Assembly: GCA_963753055.1 (NCBI GenBank)
Contig: CAVWAP010000005.1
Span: forward strand, 1-64,000
From: JAUWGC01 sp963753055
GTDB lineage: Bacteria; Bacteroidota; Bacteroidia; Bacteroidales; B18-G4
DNA: 64,000 nucleotides
Direction of reading: 5' to 3'
Positions 1-8,524 of this stretch are shown piece by piece. Numbering within the stretch: the first letter of the stretch is position 1; each line of letters begins with the position of its first letter. The notes beneath the pieces were generated by a model. It saw only the letters and a program-made list of their open reading frames with translations, was not told the DNA's origin and ran no database searches. The translations under genes and the position numbers were made by a program.

Positions 1-140
1 CTATATTATTATACTTTAATGGATATTCTTGAGGTCGGTGCCGGTGGCAGGCTGTGGCAAAATTAAAAAGATTTTTGGCAGGATGTTGCAACTATGTTGC
101 AACCATAGGATAAATTGAATATCGACTGTTGAAAAGAAAA
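1..140. other. Left-edge spacer, no gene supported
   Basis: Frame 1 of the plus strand stays open from the edge to a TAA at 64-66 and could be the last 21 codons of a gene that begins outside the window, but the peptide has no family signature I recognise. Bases 88-106 hold the palindrome GTTGCAAC twice, three bases apart. The tRNA-Pro end and a terminator follow, so a gene reading in from the left is possible but unproven. Confidence 0.2.
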
Positions 141-176
141 AGCCCTGTAGTGTTTATTCTACAAGGCTTTTCTTTG
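141..176. terminator. Bidirectional intrinsic terminator
   Basis: AGCCCTGTAG (141-150) pairs with CTACAAGGCT (159-168) with one mismatch around an 8-base loop. A T-rich tract follows on the plus strand (169-176) and an A-rich tract precedes it (131-140), so the hairpin can end transcripts from either side. On the minus strand it lies just past the 3' end of tRNA-Pro, which it probably terminates. Confidence 0.65.
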
Positions 177-180
177 ATGT

Positions 181-254
181 CGGGGTAGCAGGATTTGAAC
201 CTGCGACCTCCTGCTCCCAAAGCAGGCGCGCTAACCGGACTACGCTATACCCCG
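181..254 (-). tRNA. tRNA-Pro (anticodon TGG)
   Basis: A full 74-base cloverleaf reads on the minus strand. The acceptor stem pairs CGGGGTA with TACCCCG, the T arm contains GTTCGAATC-type sequence, and the anticodon stem CCTGC/GCAGG encloses the loop TTTGGGA, giving anticodon TGG for the Pro codon CCA. CCA is not encoded. A terminator lies directly downstream (141-168). Confidence 0.95.
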
Positions 255-448
255 AATAATGTACAATTTACAATTTTGTGTGTACAATTTATAATGTTGT
301 CAAAAATGTAAAGAACAGTGTCTTTTGAACCTGCGACCTTCCCGCCTAAATCGGGACGCGCTAACCGGACGGAGTTTACCCTGAGCTTGTCGAAGGGCTA
401 TACCCCGAATAATGTACAATTTATAATTTAGTGTGTACAATTTACAAT
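255..448. repeat. Duplicated tRNA 5'-flank (255-295 and 408-448)
   Basis: The block beginning AATAATGTACAATTTA occurs directly after the CCCCG acceptor end in both the intact tRNA-Pro and its decayed copy, with a few substitutions. The copying event therefore took the tRNA together with its upstream flank. The 334 bases between the two functional tRNA genes hold only this duplication and short heptamer arrays. Confidence 0.8.
322..407 (-). pseudogene. Decayed partial copy of tRNA-Pro interrupted by a small repeat
   Basis: The D-arm side, the 5' acceptor strand and about 40 bases of 5' flank of tRNA-Pro (181-254 plus 255-295) are repeated here. The 3' acceptor strand is gone and the T arm no longer pairs. 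Bases 371-397 are an insert that carries the element CCCTGAGCTTGTCGAAGGG between the D arm and the acceptor strand. The anticodon arm has been replaced by a different but still paired stem, TCCCG/CGGGA. No functional tRNA can fold. Confidence 0.8.
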
Positions 449-487
449 ATTATTGGCCATCGGAAATTTACAATATAAAATCACATC

Positions 488-522
488 GTAAATACTAAAT
501 TGTAAAGTCTAAATCGTAAATA
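488..522. repeat. Heptamer array (GTAAATA/CTAAATC type)
   Basis: Five consecutive 7-base units, GTAAATA, CTAAATT, GTAAAGT, CTAAATC and GTAAATA, with no spacer bases. They sit between the decayed tRNA copy and tRNA-Ser. Confidence 0.75.
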
Positions 523-552
523 TATTCAAGAACATTCTCTGAGCTTCCTTCC

Positions 553-675
<123 letters not shown>

Positions 676-759
676 AAACTTTTGGGGCTCATGCTGCTCA
701 AAAGTGGGTGCAAAAATAGATAATTCATTTGATATGGGCAATGGTTTTTTGAAAAAAAT

Positions 760-787
760 GTGACGCGTGACCTGTGACCTGTGATCA
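760..787. repeat. Heptamer array (GTGACCT type)
   Basis: Four units GTGACGC, GTGACCT, GTGACCT, GTGATCA in the spacer upstream of the ApbE-family gene. Confidence 0.7.
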
Positions 788-829
788 GAAATTGTAATTT
801 AGGACAAGTAAAACTCGAAATGTAATAAT

Positions 830-2194
830 ATGCGATCAGCTTTGTTTTTTCTGTTTATCACCTCCTGGTATCTTGGAAATGCACAGATTTCTGAAAATGC
901 CACGGAAATCTTTAATAGAGCACAGGAGCTGCATAGGCCTGTCCTGCTGGTGTTCTCGGGGTCGGACTGGTGCCCGAACTGCATGCGCCTTAAAAAAGAA
1001 ATACTGAACGATCCGGCTTTCCTGGATTATGCAAAGGATAATATGCTGCTGCTGAATGCTGATTTCCCGCAAAGAAAAGAACTGTCAGATAAAACAATTC
1101 AACAAAACGAAGCACTGGCCGATAAATACAATCCCGGAGGAGCATTCCCTCACCTGGTGTTGCTTGAGCCCGACCAATCATTGATGGCAACTATCACCTA
1201 TTCAAAACAGTCTGCTGAAGCTTTACTTGATCAATTGAAATTGTTCATTGATATACCTGTGGCACCACTTAAAGAGTATAAAAGGCGTATTCCCGCCATG
1301 GGAAGCTTTTTTGAATTCATCATCGTGGATGCATATAACCGGGAAGCCCAGGCATGGAACATCATCAATGATTGCATTGCGGAGGTTGTAAGAATAGAAA
1401 ATCTGATCTCTGAATGGCAAAATGAAAGTGAAGTGAGCCGGATCAACGAAAATGCCGGGATAGCACCTGTCCAGGTTCCTGCTGAGCTCTACTCACTTAT
1501 TGAAAGAAGTATTAAAATGGGCGATCTCACACAGGGAGCCTTCGATATTACCTTCCAGGGCCTTGGTCAACTCTGGCGTTTCGATGGCTCACAGGCCGAA
1601 CCTCCGGATTCCTCAAAAATTGCCCTGGCTTTAAAGTTAATCGACTACAGGAAAATTCAATTGCTGGATTCAAACAAAGTATACCTGCCTGAAGAAGGAA
1701 TGGCCATCAGCTTTGGTGGAATAGGCCAGGGATATGCCGTTGATAAAATTAAAGACATGTTGCTGGAAGAAGGTATCGAAAATTTTGTGGTAAATTCGAG
1801 TGGGGATATTTTTGCACATGGAAATAAAGCCGATGGATCACCATGGAAGATAGGTATCGCTAATCCATTTGATAAAAATGAAATCATCAGGTGGCTGGAA
1901 TTGGACAATAGGGCAGTGGTTACTTCAGGAGATTATGAGAAATACTTTGAATACCAGGGGGTTCGATATGCCCACATCATCGATCCTAAAACAGGTTGGC
2001 CAACAAAAGGGATCGTCAGTTGTTCAGTGATCAGCTCCCATACAGAAATTGCGGATGCCCTGGCAACATCAATCTTTGTCCTTGGCAAAGAGGTTGGATT
2101 GGATCTTATCGATCAGCTGCCAAACACGCATTGCATCATTATTGATGAGGACCAAAGCATTTTTTATTCTAAAGAATTAAAACCCCGTAAATGA
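830..2194 (+). CDS. Thioredoxin-like/ApbE fusion: FAD:protein FMN transferase
   Basis: 454 residues. A signal peptide ends near AQ at 18-19. A thioredoxin-like domain (about 20-140) follows, with CPNC at 48-51, then an ApbE domain (about 150-454) with GGIGQGYAVDK, NSSGDI, VTSGDYEKYF and HIIDPKTG segments. ApbE enzymes transfer FMN from FAD to a Ser/Thr of exported flavoproteins. The thioredoxin part probably serves periplasmic thiol chemistry. The stop overlaps the start of the DUF4266 lipoprotein gene (ATGA), and a DUF3570 gene follows. This trio recurs in bacteria and is linked to extracytoplasmic flavin-based electron transfer; no obvious flavinylated substrate is encoded next to it here. 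Confidence 0.9.
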   Translation: MRSALFFLFITSWYLGNAQISENATEIFNRAQELHRPVLLVFSGSDWCPNCMRLKKEILNDPAFLDYAKDNMLLLNADFPQRKELSDKTIQQNEALADKYNPGGAFPHLVLLEPDQSLMATITYSKQSAEALLDQLKLFIDIPVAPLKEYKRRIPAMGSFFEFIIVDAYNREAQAWNIINDCIAEVVRIENLISEWQNESEVSRINENAGIAPVQVPAELYSLIERSIKMGDLTQGAFDITFQGLGQLWRFDGSQAEPPDSSKIALALKLIDYRKIQLLDSNKVYLPEEGMAISFGGIGQGYAVDKIKDMLLEEGIENFVVNSSGDIFAHGNKADGSPWKIGIANPFDKNEIIRWLELDNRAVVTSGDYEKYFEYQGVRYAHIIDPKTGWPTKGIVSCSVISSHTEIADALATSIFVLGKEVGLDLIDQLPNTHCIIIDEDQSIFYSKELKPRK

Positions 2195-2406
2195 AACCCA
2201 GGTTAATTCTTTTTCTACTTATCACTGTTACGATATTGGCTTCATGTCAATCAGTTAAGCCCTACCAGCGTGCATATCTTAATGACCGCGATTTTCAATT
2301 TGGCATTGCTGCGGCAGAGACCATGGAACAAAAAACACATGCTTACCGGGAAGGTGCTTCAGGTGCCGGAAAAGGCAAGAGTAGTGGTGGCTGCGGTTGT
2401 CGGTAA
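2191..2406 (+). CDS. DUF4266 lipoprotein
   Basis: 71 residues with a lipoprotein signal (LASC, Cys at 19) and a Gly/Cys-rich tail ending GGCGCR, which is typical of DUF4266 proteins. It overlaps the ApbE stop by four bases and precedes DUF3570, so it is translationally coupled. The function of the family is not established. Small Cys-tailed lipoproteins in this position are presumed partners of the ApbE and DUF3570 proteins in the periplasm. Confidence 0.8.
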   Translation: MKPRLILFLLITVTILASCQSVKPYQRAYLNDRDFQFGIAAAETMEQKTHAYREGASGAGKGKSSGGCGCR

Positions 2407-2417
2407 AGATTAAGGTT

Positions 2418-3624
2418 ATGAGGTTCCTGTTCGCTTCCTTATTTTTCATTGTACCTGGCTCAAACATCTTTAAGCCAGGAAAAGAATTACTCCGTTAAAA
2501 AGACTCACAACCCTTGATATCGAAGCATTCTACTCATTCTATTCCCAGGATGGCAACCATTCGGCAGTTACAGGTGGGATTGGTACTGAAGAACTGTATG
2601 TGAATAATGCCGGTGTTAATCTCGGAGTACAAATTGACACCTCACACCTGATTATTTTTGAATCATACATCGATGTCATCACTTCGGCCTCAGTGGATAA
2701 CATCAATTTTGTTGTTTCCTCGGCTTCCAGGGAAGATAATCATATGTCTGCTCATCTTGGTTACCAGTATAGTCTCAAAAGCAAACCCGCCCATGTGGGA
2801 ATAAAATATCTCTTTGGGATCGAATCAGACTTTTTGTCTCATGGATTTAACCTGTGGATGTCGGCCGGAAGTAAAGACCTGAGCAGGAGCATATCTGCGT
2901 CGTTAATATGCTTTTTTGATGACCTTCGCTGGGGGCGATTTAGTGAAACGACTAATTATCAGCCTACTACACTTGTGTATCCTGTTGAGTTAAGGTACAG
3001 GCAATGGTTTGACATATACCGAAGAAATTCCTATAACATAAACTTCAGCTTTCACCAGGATATCAATAAAAAACTATCACATGATCATAGATCCTGGCGT
3101 CATATACCAGGAAGGACTGATATCAACTTCCTTTCACAGAATTTTCTTTTATGACAGCGACAGTGGGGTGGTGGAAAACTTACCCAGGCACCGCCTTCAA
3201 ATACCCTATCGGAATCGGCTTGAACTCGTTTCTGACCAATACCCTGATCCTTAAGGCCTATTATAGATATTATTGGGACGATATTGGGATAACAGCCCAT
3301 ACCCTGAGCCTGGAAACACCCATCAAAATTAAATACCAATATTCATTGTATCCCTTTGCCAGGTTTTATTACCAGACAGCTTCGACCTATTTCAAGCCTT
3401 ACAGGGAACACTCAGAAAATGAGACCTATTTTACTTCCGATTATGACCTGTCTGAATTCTGGAGTTATAAACTGGGCATTGGCTTCGGGTTTTACCCCGA
3501 TGCCCGGTTTGGACGCAGCTTCTGGGCCTTTCAGAGTATAGTGTTTCGCTATGCATACTTCATTCGTACTGAGGGACTTGATGCCCATATGTTCAGTTTG
3601 GTGTTTAATATTAGGAAATATTAA
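2418..3624 (+). pseudogene. DUF3570 outer-membrane-type protein, frameshifted
   Basis: Read across frames, this gives a complete DUF3570 protein of about 400 residues: signal peptide from 2418, an early SQDGNHSAVTGGIGTEEL segment, and a C-terminal YYRYYWDD followed by several beta strands. DUF3570 proteins look like outer-membrane beta barrels and accompany ApbE/DUF4266. Continuity needs four frame changes, each explained by one extra base: T run 2442-2446, C run 2511-2513, A run 3068-3073, and CC at 3194-3195. Intact segments start at about 2600 and 3151. Residue-level conservation is good, so decay is recent or the indels are sequence errors. Confidence 0.8.
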
Positions 3625-3652
3625 GATGAAGGGCGAAGAGCGAAGGGTGAGC
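3625..3652. repeat. Heptamer array (GATGAAG/GGCGAAG type)
   Basis: Four units (GATGAAG, GGCGAAG, AGCGAAG, GGTGAGC) begin on the base after the DUF3570 stop codon (3622-3624). A looser 8-base series, CACACAAT/CACCTAAT, follows to about 3697. Confidence 0.7.
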
Positions 3653-3703
3653 GGCAATACTCAATTACTTGATCACACAATCACCTAATCACATAAAAAT
3701 GTA

Positions 3704-3711
3704 TAATTTTG
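3704..3711 (+). promoter_or_regulatory. -7 box of Bacteroidota promoter
   Basis: TAATTTTG fits TAnnTTTG and lies 26 bases before the start of the aconitase-family gene. No TTG is found at the usual distance upstream, so this is a partial match. Confidence 0.4.
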
Positions 3712-3737
3712 CCCCACTTAATTAAAAATTCATATCA

Positions 3738-5462
3738 ATGCCTGGAAAAACATTTGTCGAAAAGATCTTTGGTGCTCCGGCAGGCAGCATCGTCTTTAAA
3801 AAACCGGATATCATCCTGTCACATGATAATACAGCCAGCATCGCAGGTACCTTCGCCAAGATGAACGGTACCAAAGTGGCTGACCCTGAACAGCTTCTGA
3901 TAGTCCTTGATCACAATGCACCACCAACGAATGCCAAGCTGGCCAACCAGTACCAGAAGATCCGCGAAATCGTCAATGAGCAAGGGATCGAGAAGTTCTA
4001 TGACGCCGGCCGTGGGATCTGCCACCAGATCATGGCAAATCACGCCCAGCCAGGTATGGTGATCGTGGGCTCCGACAGCCATACGTGTACGGCCGGGGCA
4101 TTCAACGCCTTTGCAGCAGGAATAGACCGTACGGAAACCGCCGGACTGTGGAAACAGGGCGAGACCTGGTTCCGTGTGCCGGAGACAATAAAAATAACAT
4201 TGAATGGCAAGCTTAAGGAAGGCGTTTATGCAAAAGATATTTCACTCTGGATCATCGGAATGATCAGCTCAAGCGGTGCCGACTATATGTCCATAGAATA
4301 TCATGGTGACGGGGTATCTGGTCTTAGTATAGCTGACCGCATGACCCTGGCTAACCTGGCATCAGAGATGGGCGCTAAAAATGCTGTATTTCCTGCTGAC
4401 CAGACACTTCAGGATTACTTCGATGAGCCGGTGGAGGGCACCTGGGCCGATAAAAAAGCTTCCTACTCAAAAGAGATTGAAATAAACCTTGACGAGATCT
4501 TCCCCCTTGTTGCAGCACCTCACCACGTTGATAATGTCAAGGCAGTGGCTGAAGTGAAAGGGACTAAGATACACCAGGCCATGGTAGGCACCTGTACTAA
4601 TGGCCGATATGAAGACCTGGCCATTGTAGCTGAAATCCTCCGTTACCAAAAACTCCCTGAAGGCTTCCAGATGCTCATCGTACCTGCTTCACAGGAGATC
4701 TACCTGCAGGCTATGCGCAATGGGCTGATCGAGATATTCCTGGAAGCCGGGGCCAATGTGCTTTCTTCTTCCTGCGGTCCTTGCCTGGGTACCGGACAAG
4801 GCATCCCGGCTGATGGATTTAATGTTATCTCAACGGCAAACCGTAATTTCAAAGGACGCATGGGTAACAAGGAATCCAGCATTTACCTGGCTTCACCCGC
4901 CACGGTCGCTTTTTCTGCCCTGGCAGGGGAGATCAGCGACCCACGACTGCAGGCAACAGATGACAAGTTTCCCTTTGCCAAAGAACAAAGCAAAACAGTT
5001 ACAGTTGCGGAAGGCGAAGATCGTTATATGAGCGGTTCCTGGAACTTCGCAGATGTGGATAACCTGAACACCGATTTGATGTTCGCCGGCAACCTCACAT
5101 ATACCATTCAAAGCTCTGAACCTGAAAGCATCCGCCCGTACCTTTTCAAAGGATTTGATGACAGCTTCGCCGACAGGGTCAGCAAAGATGACATTATTAT
5201 TGCCGGATCAAACTTCGGTTGTGGCAGCTCCAGGGAACATCCTGCTGTTGGCTTGTCACATGCCGGTGTCAAAGCCGTTATTTGCAAATCAGTAAACCGT
5301 ATCTTCTACCGCTCATCGGTAAACCAGGGACTTCCAATAATCCTTCTTCCCGATGCTGTTGACTTCTACAAGGCCGGAGATAAGGTGAATATAGACTTCG
5401 AAAAAGGGGAGGTGAGTATCAATGACAAGATCTTTAACTTCTCCCACTTCCTGACAAGCTGA
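3738..5462 (+). CDS. Aconitase-superfamily hydro-lyase, fused large (LeuC-type) and small (LeuD-type) subunits
   Basis: 574 residues. The large-subunit part (about 1-420) has SDSHTCTAGAF near 112 and the three [4Fe-4S] cysteine sites (GTCTNG near 284, SSCGPCLG near 346 and 349). The swivel part (about 430-574) has AGSNFGCGSSREHP, the substrate-binding loop of LeuD/aconitase. The enzyme should isomerise a tricarboxylate or malate derivative through a dehydrated intermediate. The chain is much shorter than mitochondrial-type aconitase (about 750) and joins subunits that are separate in LeuCD. Citrate is a reasonable substrate because no leucine genes are near, but isopropylmalate or homocitrate cannot be excluded. 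Confidence 0.85.
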   Translation: MPGKTFVEKIFGAPAGSIVFKKPDIILSHDNTASIAGTFAKMNGTKVADPEQLLIVLDHNAPPTNAKLANQYQKIREIVNEQGIEKFYDAGRGICHQIMANHAQPGMVIVGSDSHTCTAGAFNAFAAGIDRTETAGLWKQGETWFRVPETIKITLNGKLKEGVYAKDISLWIIGMISSSGADYMSIEYHGDGVSGLSIADRMTLANLASEMGAKNAVFPADQTLQDYFDEPVEGTWADKKASYSKEIEINLDEIFPLVAAPHHVDNVKAVAEVKGTKIHQAMVGTCTNGRYEDLAIVAEILRYQKLPEGFQMLIVPASQEIYLQAMRNGLIEIFLEAGANVLSSSCGPCLGTGQGIPADGFNVISTANRNFKGRMGNKESSIYLASPATVAFSALAGEISDPRLQATDDKFPFAKEQSKTVTVAEGEDRYMSGSWNFADVDNLNTDLMFAGNLTYTIQSSEPESIRPYLFKGFDDSFADRVSKDDIIIAGSNFGCGSSREHPAVGLSHAGVKAVICKSVNRIFYRSSVNQGLPIILLPDAVDFYKAGDKVNIDFEKGEVSINDKIFNFSHFLTS

Positions 5463-5513
5463 TGAAGATATTTGATTCAAAAGGATTAGTTAATTACATC
5501 AAATCAATGGCAT

Positions 5514-5542
5514 AATAAACAACTGTTACAGTCGTTTATTAG
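5514..5542. promoter_or_regulatory. 29-bp dyad, candidate operator
   Basis: TAATAAAC-A-ACTGT, a central T, then ACAGT-C-GTTTATTA: two 14-base arms that pair except for one position. It lies ten bases before the metallophosphoesterase start. No T tract follows, so an operator is more likely than a terminator. Confidence 0.5.
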
Positions 5543-5551
5543 AATAACTTA

Positions 5552-6895
5552 ATGAAAAAAGCCCTATACATCCTACTGTCGATTGCATTCTTAGTGGCAG
5601 CCTACTTCATTACTGGAGCGCTTTACCCTCAGTACACTTCCTATTTTCCTGTCTTCGCCATCATCCTGCTGCTCGACGTCTACCTGTGGTTCTCTTTAAA
5701 GAACAGGATTCAGGCCCTCAGACCATCCTTGGCGTTTATTCTGACATTCCTCTATTGGCTTCCCTTTTTTGCGATGGTCATGATGTCAGTAGCCTCAGTC
5801 ATCGTTAGCTTCGTGGAATGGAACATGATATTCTATACCTACCTGAGCGGAAGTATTTTTATAATTTATGCAGCCAAGGTTTTGGCAGTATTGTTTCTCT
5901 TTATCGCCGACCTGGTAAGGGTAGCACAGCATTCTTATCGCTTTGTCAGGCAAAAAAAGAACAAACAAGCCCAACCCGATGAAGTAAAAAAAATTACAAG
6001 GGCACGGTTTATTCAGAATATTGGTATCCTGGGAGGCGGATTCATGCTGAGCGGGCTTATAATCGGTATGATCAAATGGGCTTACGACTTTAAGATAAAA
6101 ACACTCGGGATCACCATTCCCAAACTACCTTCAAGCTTTAATGGTTTTAAGATCGTGCAGATATCCGATATACACCTGGGTAGCTGGACCCAACCGGCAG
6201 CGCTGCAGGAGGCTGTCAGCAGGATCAATAACCTGGAAGCTGATATTATTGTGTTTACCGGCGACCTGGTGAATTTTACTACCCGGGAAGCCTATCCTTT
6301 TGAACATACCCTGTCTAAACTGAAAGCCAGGCACGGCGTGTTTGCAGTCCTGGGGAATCATGACTATGGTGATTATGTCAACTGGGACACGGAAGAAGAA
6401 AAGCAACAGAACCTGGATGACCTCCTGGCATTTTATTCCCGGATAGGGTGGAAGCTGATCCGTAATGATCATGTTTTGATCAATAACCTGGATGATAAAA
6501 TAGCCCTTATCGGGGTCGATAACTGGAGTGCCATATCCCGCTTCCCGAAATATGGAGATCTAAATCAAGCCACAGCCAACATTGATGGGGTTCCTGTTAA
6601 AATATTGCTTTCACATGACCCGACACACTGGGATGCTGAAGTGGTAAAGTCTCATAAAGACATTGATCTAACTCTTTCCGGACATACCCATGGATTCCAG
6701 TTTGGAATAGAATGGAAAAACCTGAGATGGAGCCCTGCCCAGTACATGTATAAACAATGGGCTGGCTTTTATGCCCGTGAAACAGGGGGATATGAGCAAT
6801 ACCTTTATGTTAACCGGGGCCTTGGCAATATTGGGTATCCCGGCAGAATAGGCATCATGCCTGAAATCACCCTTTTTACCCTTTATAACGTATAG
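5552..6895 (+). CDS. Membrane-anchored metallophosphoesterase (YkuE-like)
   Basis: 447 residues. Four hydrophobic helices lie in about residues 5-125 and one more at 155-178. A calcineurin-type domain runs from about 198 with SDIHLG (205-210), FTGDLV (235-240), LGNHD (267-271), LLSHDP, and SGHTHG, the full set of metal ligands. Family members hydrolyse phosphoesters; YkuE-like forms are membrane-associated and the substrate is unknown here. Single gene, preceded by a strong dyad (5514-5542) and followed directly by a heptamer array. Confidence 0.85.
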   Translation: MKKALYILLSIAFLVAAYFITGALYPQYTSYFPVFAIILLLDVYLWFSLKNRIQALRPSLAFILTFLYWLPFFAMVMMSVASVIVSFVEWNMIFYTYLSGSIFIIYAAKVLAVLFLFIADLVRVAQHSYRFVRQKKNKQAQPDEVKKITRARFIQNIGILGGGFMLSGLIIGMIKWAYDFKIKTLGITIPKLPSSFNGFKIVQISDIHLGSWTQPAALQEAVSRINNLEADIIVFTGDLVNFTTREAYPFEHTLSKLKARHGVFAVLGNHDYGDYVNWDTEEEKQQNLDDLLAFYSRIGWKLIRNDHVLINNLDDKIALIGVDNWSAISRFPKYGDLNQATANIDGVPVKILLSHDPTHWDAEVVKSHKDIDLTLSGHTHGFQFGIEWKNLRWSPAQYMYKQWAGFYARETGGYEQYLYVNRGLGNIGYPGRIGIMPEITLFTLYNV

Positions 6896-6897
6896 CC

Positions 6898-6945
6898 TAA
6901 ACTGTAAATCGTAAACTGTAAATCGTAAATCGTAAATCGTAAATC
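6898..6945. repeat. Heptamer array (GTAAATC)
   Basis: A leading TAAACT, then six 7-base units, GTAAATC except for one GTAAACT. It starts three bases after the TAG stop of the metallophosphoesterase gene. Confidence 0.85.
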
Positions 6946-7083
6946 TTCCGCTCCTGTTTATAAACCTGTGGATAACAATTCGATACTTTGTAGCAGACAT
7001 TATTAAATTATTAGTTGATTTAGGGAAATTTATTTCGTATATTCGTGAAGAATCAAATCATTAATCCCTTAATTAATAGCTTT

Positions 7084-8440
7084 ATGAAAAAGTCATACCC
7101 TTTTTTATTAGTATTGGTATTTCCCGTTGTCTTATTGATCATGGCTAACAGCGCTGGCTCACCAGGCGGTAAAACCGGATCTGTGGGTGACGGAGGAAGT
7201 ACATGTATAGATTGTCATACTGGAAATGCTACACCCGTTATCTGGCTGGATTACATCGAACATTCCACCAGAAGGGTATACTCCCGGGCAAACATATAAT
7301 GTCACAGCTGTTGGAAACCATACAGGAGTGGTCTTATTTGGATTTGAGCTTACCGCTGAAGATGCCCAGGGTAACAAGGTTGGAACACTTACAGTTACCG
7401 ACCCGCTTCAAACACAATTAACAAACAGTAACGAGGCCATTACCCATACTGCAAGTGGTAATACACCCATCGGAAACATGAAAACATGGAATATGGGATG
7501 GACAGCTCCGGCCACTGCTATTGGTGAGATTACTTTTTACGCTGCATTCAATGCTGCCGACGGTAATGGCAATACCAGTGGAGATGTGATTTATACATCT
7601 TTACTAACTGTTGATAACACTGCACCACCTGTTCTTGTCAGCATTACTCCTGACTCAGGAATACAGGGAGAAACATTCCCAACTACAATTATTGGCGATC
7701 ACACTTTCTTTAATTCATCAACCACTGCAACCCTTGTATACAGCAGTAATCCTTCTGAGACCATAGAAGGAACTAACATTGAGATTGTAGGTGATGAAGA
7801 GCTCATCGCTATTTTCGCTATTGAATTCGAAGCTTCTGCTGGCATGTATGACCTGCATGTTGATGAACTGGTACTGGAAGATGCATTTGAAGTTATTGCG
7901 TCACCTCCAGCTATCACCCTCATTTCCCCAAGTATTGGAAACCAGGGTCTTGTATATGAAGATGCCCGTATTAATGGTTATAACACGACATGGACATCCG
8001 GTGTTCAGGAAGTTTACCTGGCAAACAATGCAAATCCCTCTGAAGTGATAGTAGGAAGTAATATTGATGTAATCTCTGATACTTACCTGGAATTTGATTT
8101 TTCAATCCCATCAGATGCAACGACAGGATCATGGGATGTTTATGTTGATGATCTTGTATTCGTGAAAGGCTTTACAGTCTATACGCCCGTATCTGTTGTC
8201 GAAAATGACATCAGCAAGGCCAGGATATATCCAAATCCTTCCAGTGGCCTGATCAACCTGGACGGTGTCAAGAGTGCACAAGTTCAGGTATTCAATGCTG
8301 TTGGAGAGATGGTTTATTCAATTGATGAGACAGCTGCAAATCAAAGAATTGATCTAACTAACTTGACCAAGGGCGTGTATTTCGTACAAATCAGGAAGGA
8401 TGATCAACATTCACTCAAGAAGATAATACTTACGAAATAG
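7084..8440 (+). pseudogene. CxxCH / choice-of-anchor V-type exported protein with T9SS C-terminal domain, one frameshift
   Basis: A signal peptide starts at 7084. CIDCH (haem-binding form) occurs near residue 43, then a domain resembling choice-of-anchor V repeats, two related beta-rich segments of about 80 residues, and a C-terminal sorting domain (YPNPSSG, GVYFVQI, KKIILTK) that marks type IX secretion cargo. The reading frame breaks at about 7237-7241, between ATPV and SGWITSN, and is restored by removing one base; the downstream part stays open to 8440. The protein would be exported and probably surface-attached. Function unknown. It may be a recent pseudogene or a sequence error. Confidence 0.75.
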
Positions 8441-8518
8441 TATCAGTTGTCAGTTGTCAGTTATCTAGTATCTAGTATCTAGTATCTAGTATCTAGTATC
8501 TAGTATCTAGTATCTGGA
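8441..8518. repeat. Heptamer array (CAGTTGT then ATCTAGT)
   Basis: About three CAGTTGT-like units (8441-8462), then seven perfect tandem copies of ATCTAGT (8463-8511) and one degenerate copy. The TAG stop of the preceding gene (8438-8440) reads as the start of the same unit in another phase (TAGTATC). This is the cleanest array in the window. Confidence 0.95.
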
Positions 8519-8524
8519 ATCTCT

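Noticed and set aside
88..106. GTTGCAAC pair near tRNA-Pro as an attachment site
   Set aside because: No integrase, no matching second copy and no island boundary are visible in the window.
340..356. Anticodon arm of the decayed tRNA-Pro copy would read UAA (suppressor tRNA)
   Set aside because: The loop would give anticodon TTA, but T arm and acceptor stem cannot form, so no tRNA is made.
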